Shown: positions 1 to 7,084 of the stretch, in pieces
Position numbering within the stretch: position 1 is the stretch's first letter
How the letters are laid out: every line of letters starts with the position of its first letter
Source of the DNA: Agrobacterium cucumeris
Lineage (GTDB): Bacteria > Pseudomonadota > Alphaproteobacteria > Rhizobiales > Rhizobiaceae
NCBI RefSeq assembly: GCF_030036535.1
Contig: NZ_CP080388.1
Coordinates: forward strand, 2,103,001-2,167,000
Direction: 5' to 3'
DNA length: 64,000 nt
The notes under the pieces: generated by a model
Databases searched by the model: none
What the model was told of the DNA's origin: nothing
The model's input: only the letters and a program-made list of their open reading frames with translations
Program-made: the position numbers and the translations under genes

Positions 1-1
1 C

Positions 2-559
2 GGCTCACTCAATCCGCGCATGACGGTGGCGCAGGTGATCGGCGAGCCGTTGCTGGTCAACGGCATTGCCAGGGGCAGGGAACTGGATGAACGCGTCTGC
101 GCCCTGATGGAGCAGGTGGGGCTGGATCCTACCGGGCGTGAGCGTTACCCGCACGCCTTTTCGGGCGGCCAGCGCCAGCGCATCGGCATCGCCCGCGCCA
201 TCACGCTGAAGCCGCGCATCATCGTGGCGGACGAAGCGACCTCGGCGCTGGATGTTTCGGTGCGGTTCCAGGTGCTGGATCTGCTCATGCGGCTGCAGGA
301 CGAGCTGGGGCTCGCTTACATCTTCATCAGCCACGATATCGGCGTCATCAGATACATGTGCGACCGCGTCGGGGTGATGTATCGCGGCAAGCTGGTGGAA
401 GTGGGAGAGGCGGAAAAGGTCTGCAACGCGCCGGATCACCCTTATACGCAGGCGCTTCTTTCCGCCATTCCGCGCCCCGACCCGCGCGACCGGGATCGCA
501 CCCGGAGGTTCCGCTATGTCGAGCCATCCGAGATCAAGAACGGGGTTGCGGCCCGATAA
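2..559 (+). CDS. Opp/Dpp-type ABC transporter ATP-binding protein (5'-truncated)
   Basis: This is the C-terminal 185 codons of an oligopeptide-type (OppF/DppF) ATPase; the gene begins before the window. The visible frame opens in the Q-loop region (SLNPRMTV), followed by the signature FSGGQRQRIGIARA, Walker B IIVADEATSALDVS, the switch-histidine region FISHDIG and the C-terminal oligopeptide-transporter extension (HPYTQALLSAIPRPDP). It would power import of a peptide, sugar-acid or opine-like solute at the inner membrane. It ends 44 bp before the acid-sugar dehydratase gene on the same strand, so transporter and enzyme are probably one operon. The Walker A motif lies outside the window. Family assignment is firm; the substrate is not readable. 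Confidence 0.93.
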   Translation, partial: GSLNPRMTVAQVIGEPLLVNGIARGRELDERVCALMEQVGLDPTGRERYPHAFSGGQRQRIGIARAITLKPRIIVADEATSALDVSVRFQVLDLLMRLQDELGLAYIFISHDIGVIRYMCDRVGVMYRGKLVEVGEAEKVCNAPDHPYTQALLSAIPRPDPRDRDRTRRFRYVEPSEIKNGVAAR

Positions 560-603
560 CGTCGCGGCCGTTGCATCCTGCAATTCACGAGGAAGACTAA
601 AGC

Positions 604-1791
604 ATGAAAATCGATCGCATGCGGGTATTCGTCACCCGCGACAAGGACCGTCCCCGCGTTGTCGTCGCTCTCGATGCCGATGACGGTCTGACCGGCTGGG
701 GTGAGTGTTACAATCACGGCCCCGATCTCGCCCTGCCGCCGTTGCTGGATTACCTCTACGGCTTCCTTGCCGGGCAGGACCCGACGCGGGTTGAATATCT
801 CTACAATCTCCTTCTGCAGCAAAACCGTTTTCCGCCCGGCGCACTCGGCCTTTCGGCCATCTCGGCGCTGGACCATTGCCTCTGGGACCTTGCCGCCAAG
901 GCGGCGGGGGTGCCGGTCTACAAACTGCTGGGCGGCGAAGTGCGCGACCGTATCAAGGTCTATGCCGGGGTCTACACGGCTCCGGACGCGCCGGCTGCAA
1001 AGGAAGAGTTCGATCGTCTGAATGAGGACTGGGGCTTCACGGCCTTCAAGCTCAGCCCGTGGCGCCTCGATATCCACGCGCATCGCTGGGGTGAGGTGGT
1101 GCGCAGTTCTGCCGAATATTTCCGCTCGCTTCGCGAGACCGTACGGCCCGATTACGATATCGCCTTTGATGCCCATGCCAAGATTTTCGAACCTGCGGCC
1201 GCCCGCCAGCTCGGCAACGCGCTTGCCCCTTACGATCCGCTGTTCTTCGAGGAGCCTTTGCGTCCGGAAAACATCGAGATGTGGGGAGACCTGAAGCAGG
1301 GGCTGAACTGCACGCTGGCAACAGGGGAAAGTCTGTATCATCGCAATGAGTTCCTGCGTCTTCTTCAGGTAAAGGGTGCGGATATCATCCAGCCCGATAT
1401 CTGCGTCGTCGGCGGCATTTCTGAGATGCGCCGCATCGCTACGCTTGCGGAAGCCCATTTTGTCAGCATCGCGCCGCATAACCCGATGGGGCCGCTCGCC
1501 ACTGCCGTCAATGTGCATTTTTCCGCGGCCCAGCAGAATTTCCGTATTCTCGAATACCGACTGCCGAAAGGGCAATGCTACGTCTATGGCGGCACCGATC
1601 TGGAAAAACGCGAGGATGAAACCCGTTATGTCGTCGACCCCTATCTGCCGAAGGACGGATATCTGGAACTGAGGCCGGATCGCCCCGGCTGGGGTGTCGA
1701 GATGGATGAAAAAGCCATGCAGGAAGATGGTTATGTTCACTGGCAGAGGCGGGTACCAAAACGTCCTGACGGATCCTATGCCTTCGCCTGA
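604..1791 (+). CDS. Enolase-superfamily acid-sugar dehydratase (galactonate/mannonate dehydratase-like)
   Basis: A 395-residue mandelate racemase/muconate lactonizing enzyme family protein. The barrel carries FDAHAKI (D189, H191), FFEEPL (E216), TGES (E242), QPDICVVGG (D265), APHNP (H292) and ILEYR (E317). These are the metal-ligand triad (D189, E216, E242), the general acid H191, the D265-H292 dyad and the late Glu expected of D-galactonate/D-mannonate-type dehydratases, with the same spacing as I recall for E. coli galactonate dehydratase. It should dehydrate a six-carbon sugar acid to a 2-keto-3-deoxy acid in the cytoplasm. The start has GAGGA about 10 bp upstream. It follows an Opp-type ATPase gene and overlaps the next gene by 14 bp, which suggests translational coupling. 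Exact sugar-acid specificity cannot be read. Confidence 0.88.
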   Translation: MKIDRMRVFVTRDKDRPRVVVALDADDGLTGWGECYNHGPDLALPPLLDYLYGFLAGQDPTRVEYLYNLLLQQNRFPPGALGLSAISALDHCLWDLAAKAAGVPVYKLLGGEVRDRIKVYAGVYTAPDAPAAKEEFDRLNEDWGFTAFKLSPWRLDIHAHRWGEVVRSSAEYFRSLRETVRPDYDIAFDAHAKIFEPAAARQLGNALAPYDPLFFEEPLRPENIEMWGDLKQGLNCTLATGESLYHRNEFLRLLQVKGADIIQPDICVVGGISEMRRIATLAEAHFVSIAPHNPMGPLATAVNVHFSAAQQNFRILEYRLPKGQCYVYGGTDLEKREDETRYVVDPYLPKDGYLELRPDRPGWGVEMDEKAMQEDGYVHWQRRVPKRPDGSYAFA

Positions 1792-2644
1792 AACGGTTGC
1801 GATAAGCTGCGGGCCGTTTTCGGCCCGCCTGCGCCCCGCATGGGGCGGCAGGATTACCCATCTGCACCATGCCGACCACGGCGATATTCTGGTGCCTACG
1901 GGCGAGGACGGTTTCGAGCCGCTCAACTGGCCGCGCGCCGGCGCATACCCGCTGTTCCCTTATCACAACCGGCTTTATGGCGGCTCATTCGTTCATGCCG
2001 GCATCCGCCATAACCTCCTGCCACATCCTGCGCTCGCGCCGGATGCCATGCATGGGCCTGCGCACCGGCGCGCATGGGAGATTTCCGATCTGGATTTCGA
2101 TCGGGCCGGGCTGGTACTCGACTATGAGGCTGACGGGGAATGGCCCTTTTCTTTCCGCGCCGAACAGTCCTTTCTGCTTGAAAACACCGGCCTCACCGTG
2201 GATCTGTCGATCACCAATCTCGCGGACGTGCCCGCGCCGATGGCGCTCGGATGGCATCCCTATCTGGCCGCCGGACTTGGTTGCGACGCGCGCACGGATG
2301 CCAGACTGCAATATCCGCTGGACCCGCAGAACGTGCCGACCGGCCAGCCGGCAGTCCCTCGCCACAACACCGCCATTCCCGCCGCAACGGGATACACGTT
2401 GCATTATACCGACTGGTCAAATGCACATGTGCAATTTGACAGGTTTTCGCTGCGGATCGAGGCCGATCCGGTTTTTGGCCATCTCGCCGTTCACCGCATG
2501 GACCGCTATCTTTGCCTCGAGCCCGTTTCCATGGCCGCCGGAGCGCTTGGCGTGCCGGAGACGCAGCGGGAAGTGTTTGGTGTCAGGATCATCCCGCCCG
2601 GAGAGCGCCTGTCGGGACGCATCCGGCTTTCCATCGGGCCTTAA
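1778..2644 (+). CDS. Aldose 1-epimerase (galactose mutarotase-like) family protein
   Basis: A 288-residue protein of the galactose-mutarotase superfamily, which interconverts anomers of aldoses or related sugars in the cytoplasm. Visible motifs are RLYGGSF near the N-terminus, AMHGPAHRRAWE with a candidate catalytic His, LGWHPYLAAG (the conserved GWHPY stretch) and YLCLEPVS with the candidate catalytic Glu. I place the start at the ATG at 1778, 14 bp inside the end of the dehydratase gene; a longer reading frame upstream of it only reads through the dehydratase in another frame. The coupling suggests that it prepares the sugar substrate used by the neighbouring dehydratase. It could act on something other than galactose. 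Confidence 0.85.
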   Translation: MPSPETVAISCGPFSARLRPAWGGRITHLHHADHGDILVPTGEDGFEPLNWPRAGAYPLFPYHNRLYGGSFVHAGIRHNLLPHPALAPDAMHGPAHRRAWEISDLDFDRAGLVLDYEADGEWPFSFRAEQSFLLENTGLTVDLSITNLADVPAPMALGWHPYLAAGLGCDARTDARLQYPLDPQNVPTGQPAVPRHNTAIPAATGYTLHYTDWSNAHVQFDRFSLRIEADPVFGHLAVHRMDRYLCLEPVSMAAGALGVPETQREVFGVRIIPPGERLSGRIRLSIGP

Positions 2645-2717
2645 GGAACACAGGGCAGGTGAGAACGTCATGCGCCTGCGTCGCACTTCACTCTCAAAAA
2701 AACGCCACATGCCCATA

Positions 2718-2746
2718 TTTTGAGCGTGAAAAATCGTCGCTCAAAA
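2718..2746. repeat. Inverted repeat upstream of the GntR gene (9-bp perfect arms)
   Basis: Arms TTTTGAGCG and CGCTCAAAA are perfectly complementary around an 11-bp spacer. It lies 74 bp after the mutarotase stop codon. It could be a weak terminator of the upstream operon (no strong T tract follows) or an operator of the downstream regulator. The role is inferred; the symmetry is directly visible. Confidence 0.6.
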
Positions 2747-2780
2747 ATGCGCTTGACGTCGGCAAAAATTTCTCACCAAA

Positions 2781-2803
2781 TGAACCAATATCGGATTGGT
2801 TCA
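2781..2803. promoter_or_regulatory. Putative GntR/FCD operator palindrome
   Basis: A perfect 23-bp dyad: arms TGAACCAAT and ATTGGTTCA separated by ATCGG. Its ACCAAT/ATTGGT half-sites resemble those used by FadR/FCD-type GntR regulators. A possible -35 (TTGACG, 2753-2758) lies just upstream, and the dyad would cover the likely transcription start. It sits immediately before the probable start of the GntR gene, so autoregulation is the simplest reading. Confidence 0.6.
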
Positions 2804-2818
2804 GACAAATGGTGCGGC

Positions 2819-3580
2819 GTGGCAGCAGGCCCTAACGACAATTCCAACTACGCCTTGGCGCGGTTGCGTGACTATATTCAGGCGAATCATCTCGCGAGGG
2901 ATGGGCGTCTGCCGACGGAACGGGCCTTTGCGGAGACTTTTAACGTCGGCCGCCGTTCGATCCGCCGGGCGCTGGAGGTTCTGGAAGCCGAGGGCCTGAT
3001 CTGGCGGCGGCAGGGGGCCGGAACCTTTGTGGGTGAAAAACCGGATGATTGGTCCGCCCAGGTCACGGAACTGGTCGCCGGAACGGATTTCATGGAAATC
3101 ATGGAAGTGCGCCTGCGCATAGAACCACAGCTGGCGCAGCTTGCGGCCATGCGCGCCAAACCGGCCGAGGTGGAGCGCATGCGCGCGCTTGTTCAAAAGA
3201 CCGGCCAGAGCACGGATGCCGACGCCAAGGAATTATGGGATGGCTCGCTCCATCGCCAGATCGCCCAGAGCGCCGGCAACAAGCTTTTCCTGTCGATCTT
3301 CGATGTCGTCAACCGCATTCGCCAGGACGATGCATGGCAGTCGATCCGCGAGCTTGCCCGGCGCAGCGGCACTAATGGCAGGGCGTCTTTCGAACAGCAT
3401 ATGGCCATTGTCGAAGCCATTGCCGACCGTGATCCAGCGCGCGCCGGTGAAGCCATGCGCCAGCATCTTCTCATGCATCAGGAAAGGCTGATCCGCGCCA
3501 CCTCGCTCGGCTTTCTGGAGGAAAACACCGGGGAGGGCAATGCGGCCGAGGCCGATAATTCGCTGACCGAGGCCTCCTGA
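2819..3580 (+). CDS. GntR-family (FadR/FCD subfamily) transcriptional regulator
   Basis: An N-terminal winged helix (YALARLRDYIQANHLARDGR, then LPTERAFAETFNVGRRSIRRALEVLEAEGLI and a wing ending GAGTFV) is followed by an all-helical FCD ligand domain (MEVRLRIEPQLAQLAA; HRQIAQSAGNKLFLSIF; EQHMAIVEAIADRDPARAGEAMRQHLLMH) with the His/Asp-type residues that bind a metal and an organic acid in this family. It probably controls the flanking dehydratase and transporter genes in response to a carboxylated ligand. The start is uncertain. The frame is open back to TTG 2720, with ATGs at 2747 and 2780, but these would place a 23-bp palindrome inside the coding region and none has a clear ribosome site. 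I therefore prefer GTG 2819, about 14 residues before the DNA-binding helix. Confidence 0.82.
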   Translation: MAAGPNDNSNYALARLRDYIQANHLARDGRLPTERAFAETFNVGRRSIRRALEVLEAEGLIWRRQGAGTFVGEKPDDWSAQVTELVAGTDFMEIMEVRLRIEPQLAQLAAMRAKPAEVERMRALVQKTGQSTDADAKELWDGSLHRQIAQSAGNKLFLSIFDVVNRIRQDDAWQSIRELARRSGTNGRASFEQHMAIVEAIADRDPARAGEAMRQHLLMHQERLIRATSLGFLEENTGEGNAAEADNSLTEAS

Positions 3581-3657
3581 GGCCACGGATGAAAACTGTC
3601 GTCCCGCAAGGGCGGCCAATGACAAAAAGTCAAAATAACCAGACCAGAGGAACGAAC

Positions 3658-5166
3658 ATGAAAAAGACCCAGACTTTGACTGCGGCGCTGCTCGCCAGCG
3701 CATTGCTCGCCGCACCGGCGCTATCGTCCGAATTGCGCATCGGCCTCAATGACGATGCCGATGTGCTCGACCCTGCGCAATCGCGCACCTTCGTTGGCCG
3801 CATCGTCTACACCGCCATGTGCGACAAGCTGGTGGATATCTCGCAGGACATGAAGATCGTGCCCCAGCTTGCCACCGAATGGGCCTGGTCCGAAGGCGGC
3901 AAGGTGCTGACCATGAAAATCCGCGATGGCGTCAAGTTCCACAATGGCGAGACGCTTGATGCGGCTGCCGTGGTCGCGACCATCGAGCGCAATATGACGC
4001 TGCCGGAATCGCGCCGCAAAAGCGAGCTCTCCTCGGTCGAAAAGGTTGAGGCGACGGGACCGCTGGAGGTGAAATTCACGCTGAAGACGCCCGACGTTAC
4101 CCTGCTGGCACAGCTTTCCGACCGCGCCGGCATGATCGTTGAACCCAAGGCGGCCAAGGAACTGGGCGCGAATTTTGGTTCGAAACCGGTTTGTGCCGGG
4201 CCGTTCAAATTTGTCGAGCGTATCCAGCAGGACCGTATCGTGCTCGAGAAATTCGCTGACTATTGGGACAAGGACAAGGTCCTCGTCGACAAGGTCGTCT
4301 ATCTGCCGATCCCCGATACAACCGTGAAGCTTGCAAACCTTCGCGCCGGCGACCTCGATATTGCCGAACGTATTTCGGCATCCGATGCGGAATCCGTCAG
4401 GAACGATTCCAAGCTGACCTATGCCGATATAATCGGGCCGGGTTACATGGCCATGTATGTCAACATGAACAATGGCGCGCGTGCGGATAATCCACTCGGC
4501 AAGGACAAGCGACTGCGGCAGGCGTTCTCCTATGCCATCGACCGCGAGGCGATCGGCCAGATCGTCTTTGAAGGCACCTCCAAGGGTGGCAATCAGGCCT
4601 TCCCGCCCACAAGCCCCTGGTTTAACCAGAGCCTGCCAGTGCCGCCGCGCGATATCGACAAGGCCAAGCAGCTGATGAAGGAGGCGGGTTACGAGAAGCT
4701 CGACGTCGAGCTGCAGCACGCCAACAACACCACGCAGACACAGATGATGCAGGTCATCCAGTCCATGGTGGCCGAGGCCGGTTTCAACGTCACTCTGAAG
4801 GCGACGGAATTTGCGACGCTGCTGTCCGAACAGACCGCCGGCAATTACCAGCTCAGCCGTTCCGACTGGTCGGGGCGTATCGATCCGGATGGCAACCTGC
4901 ACCAGTTCGTCACCTGCAAGGGCGGCATCAACGATGTGAAATACTGCAATCCTGAAGTCGACAAGCTGCTGAACGAGGCCCGCGCCTCGACCGAAGATGC
5001 GGTGCGCAAGGAAAAATACGATGCCGCAAGCGTCATCCTCAACGATGACATGCCGATCATCTATCTCGGCCACCAGCCCTATGCCTATGCCATTTCCAAC
5101 AAGGTCAAGGGCTGGGCGCCGTCGCCCGATGGCATGATCCGCCTTCTCGGCGTTTCCAAGGACTGA
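3658..5166 (+). CDS. Family 5 (DppA/OppA-type) periplasmic solute-binding protein
   Basis: A 502-residue extracellular solute-binding protein. The signal peptide MKKTQTLTAALLASALLAAP ends near ALSSE. The mature part starts LRIGLNDDADVLDPAQS, typical of family 5, and contains KIRDGVKFHNGETLDAAAVV, LRQAFSYAIDREAIGQ and AYAISNKVKGW. The family captures di- or oligopeptides, but also opines, sugars and glycosides in rhizobia. The start at 3658 has AGAGGA 8-13 bp upstream and the only plausible signal peptide; an upstream in-frame ATG at 3589 would bury the signal sequence. It is the first gene of a complete binding protein-permease-permease-hydrolase-ATPase operon and follows the GntR gene by 77 bp. 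Confidence 0.93.
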   Translation: MKKTQTLTAALLASALLAAPALSSELRIGLNDDADVLDPAQSRTFVGRIVYTAMCDKLVDISQDMKIVPQLATEWAWSEGGKVLTMKIRDGVKFHNGETLDAAAVVATIERNMTLPESRRKSELSSVEKVEATGPLEVKFTLKTPDVTLLAQLSDRAGMIVEPKAAKELGANFGSKPVCAGPFKFVERIQQDRIVLEKFADYWDKDKVLVDKVVYLPIPDTTVKLANLRAGDLDIAERISASDAESVRNDSKLTYADIIGPGYMAMYVNMNNGARADNPLGKDKRLRQAFSYAIDREAIGQIVFEGTSKGGNQAFPPTSPWFNQSLPVPPRDIDKAKQLMKEAGYEKLDVELQHANNTTQTQMMQVIQSMVAEAGFNVTLKATEFATLLSEQTAGNYQLSRSDWSGRIDPDGNLHQFVTCKGGINDVKYCNPEVDKLLNEARASTEDAVRKEKYDAASVILNDDMPIIYLGHQPYAYAISNKVKGWAPSPDGMIRLLGVSKD

Positions 5167-5181
5167 CAGCTTTGAACAGGT

Positions 5182-5199
5182 CGCACGGCTTGCCGTGCG
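5182..5199 (+). repeat. Intercistronic stem-loop after the binding-protein gene
   Basis: CGCACGGC and GCCGTGCG form a perfect 8-bp stem 15 bp after the binding-protein stop and before the first permease gene. Such hairpins commonly protect the upstream message from 3' decay or partly terminate transcription, so more binding protein than membrane protein is made. There is no T tract, so processing or stabilisation is more likely than full termination. Confidence 0.55.
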
Positions 5200-5233
5200 G
5201 CCCCCAGCACCGGACTCAAACGGGGGCAATGCC

Positions 5234-6181
5234 ATGCCTGTTTACATCGGCAAGCGACTGCTGGTCGCGATCCCGACGCTTCTGATCATTTCCATCTTCG
5301 TTTTCTCGCTGCAGAAACTCCTGCCGGGCGATCCGGTTCTTGCCATGGCGGGTGAGGAACGCGATCCCGCGACGATTGAATTCCTGCGGGAAAAATATCG
5401 CCTCAATGACCCCGTTCCACTGCAATATCTCAACTGGCTGGGCGGCGTGGTGACGGGTGATTTCGGCATTTCGCTACGCACCAACCAGCCGGTGCTGGAA
5501 CTGATCGGCCAGAAGCTGCCGGTCACCATTCAGCTGGCTGTCATGGCGATGTTCTTTGCCATGGTCATCGGCATTCCCATCGGCATTCTCGCTGCCGTCA
5601 AGAAGAATACGTGGATCGACTACACGGCCAATATCGTGGCGCTTTCCGGCCTGTCCATCCCGAATTTCTGGCTCGGCATCATGCTGATCCTGCTGGTGTC
5701 GGTGAAGCTCGGCTGGCTGCCGGCATCCGGTTATGAATCGATCTTCGTCGACCCTGTTCGTTCCATCGAAACCATGATCATGCCGGCCTTCGTGCTGGGC
5801 AACGCGCTTGCGGCAACGCTGATGCGTCATACCCGTTCGGCGATGGTGGCGGTCTTGAGTTCCGATTATATCCGCACCGCCCGGGCCAAGGGGCTTTCGC
5901 CGCGCGAGATCATCCTGTCGCACAGTTTCCGCAACGCGCTGCTGCCGGTCATCACGCTGCTGGCGCTGCTCTTCGGCGAGTTGCTGGCCGGCGCGGTCCT
6001 GACGGAGCAGATTTTCACCATTCCCGGCTTCGGCAAGATGACGGTCGATGCGGTGTTCACCCGCGATTATGCCGTCGTACAGGGCATCGTGCTCTGCACC
6101 GCCGTCGGCTTCATTCTCATGAACCTTCTGGCCGACATTGCCTATGTCCTGCTCAACCCCCGCCTCAGGGCGACCATCTGA
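5234..6181 (+). CDS. Opp/Dpp-type ABC transporter permease (DppB-like)
   Basis: A 315-residue inner-membrane permease with the DppB-type N-terminus (YIGKRLLVAIPTLLIISIFV, then LLPGDPV) and about six membrane segments. The cytoplasmic EAA-like loop is RTARAKGLSPREIILSHSFR. It forms half of the channel for the solute delivered by the family 5 binding protein. I chose ATG 5234, preceded by a G-rich ribosome site, over a longer open frame starting at 5195, because the hydrophobic N-terminus aligns only from MPVYIG. It is followed 10 bp later by the partner permease. Confidence 0.94.
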   Translation: MPVYIGKRLLVAIPTLLIISIFVFSLQKLLPGDPVLAMAGEERDPATIEFLREKYRLNDPVPLQYLNWLGGVVTGDFGISLRTNQPVLELIGQKLPVTIQLAVMAMFFAMVIGIPIGILAAVKKNTWIDYTANIVALSGLSIPNFWLGIMLILLVSVKLGWLPASGYESIFVDPVRSIETMIMPAFVLGNALAATLMRHTRSAMVAVLSSDYIRTARAKGLSPREIILSHSFRNALLPVITLLALLFGELLAGAVLTEQIFTIPGFGKMTVDAVFTRDYAVVQGIVLCTAVGFILMNLLADIAYVLLNPRLRATI

Positions 6182-6191
6182 GGCTGATATC

Positions 6192-7064
6192 ATGACCGTT
6201 CTCGATCAAAACCTATCCGTACCGGCGACACGGCAGGAAAGCCGCGCCTGGAAAAAAATGAAGCGCAACAAGTCAGCGCTTGTTGGCATGATCATTGTGC
6301 TGTTCTTCGCCGTGCTTGCCATTGCCGCGCCGATCCTGCCGATTGCCGACCCGGTTGCGACGAGCTGGTCGGCCATTCGAAAGGCGCCATCGGCAGCCCA
6401 CTGGCTCGGCACCGACGATCTCGGCCGCGACATTCTCTCGCGCATGATCTATGGCGCCCGCGCCTCGCTGATGGCAGGTGTCGTCTCGGTGATGATCGCA
6501 GTGGTCATCGGCGTGCCCTTCGGCCTGATTTCGGGCTATTTCGGCGGCTGGGTGGATATGGTCATCTCGCGCATCACCGAAGCGCTGCTCGCCATGCCGT
6601 TCCTGATCATGGCAATCGCGCTTGCCGCCTTCCTCGGCCCGAGCCTCACCAATGCGATGATCGCCATCGGCCTTTCCGCCATGCCGATTTTCGTGCGGCT
6701 GACGCGCGGGCAGGTGTTGGCGGTCAAGATGGAGGATTATGTCGAAGGCGCGAGGTCCATCGGCCTCAACCACATCGACATCATGACCCGCTACATCCTG
6801 CCGAATGTCTTTGCCCCCATCATCGTGCAGGCGACACTGACGGTGGCGACCGCCATCATCGCGGAGGCGAGCCTTTCCTTCCTCGGTCTCGGCCAGCAGG
6901 CGCCGGCGCCGTCCTGGGGTTCGATGCTGAACACCGCGAAGAATTTCCTCAGCCAGGCGCCGTGGATGACGATGTGGCCCGGCATCGCCATCTTCCTCGT
7001 CGTTATCGGTTTCAATCTTCTGGGTGATGGCCTGCGTGATGCGCTCGATCCGCGCGAAGCATGA
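6192..7064 (+). CDS. Opp/Dpp-type ABC transporter permease (DppC-like)
   Basis: A 290-residue second permease. Its charged N-terminal tail (RAWKKMKRNKSALVG) precedes the first membrane segment, the DppC hallmark HWLGTDDLGRDILSRMIYGAR follows, and the EAA loop is EGARSIGLNHIDIMTRYILP. It pairs with the upstream DppB-like protein. The start at 6192 is 10 bp after the previous stop; earlier in-frame ATGs lie inside the previous gene and lack the family N-terminus. Its stop overlaps a potential ATG of the next gene. Confidence 0.94.
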   Translation: MTVLDQNLSVPATRQESRAWKKMKRNKSALVGMIIVLFFAVLAIAAPILPIADPVATSWSAIRKAPSAAHWLGTDDLGRDILSRMIYGARASLMAGVVSVMIAVVIGVPFGLISGYFGGWVDMVISRITEALLAMPFLIMAIALAAFLGPSLTNAMIAIGLSAMPIFVRLTRGQVLAVKMEDYVEGARSIGLNHIDIMTRYILPNVFAPIIVQATLTVATAIIAEASLSFLGLGQQAPAPSWGSMLNTAKNFLSQAPWMTMWPGIAIFLVVIGFNLLGDGLRDALDPREA

Positions 7065-7084
7065 TTTTTACAAGGAATATCGGA

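Noticed and set aside
514-1926. A 470-codon open frame antisense to the dehydratase gene
   Set aside because: It mirrors third-position GC bias of the real gene, has no ribosome site or family motif, and the plus-strand enzyme has a full catalytic set. The same applies to long antisense frames at 3721-5235, 7949-9148, 16613-18268, 18862-20013, 22964-24133, 27780-28982 and 61514-63238.
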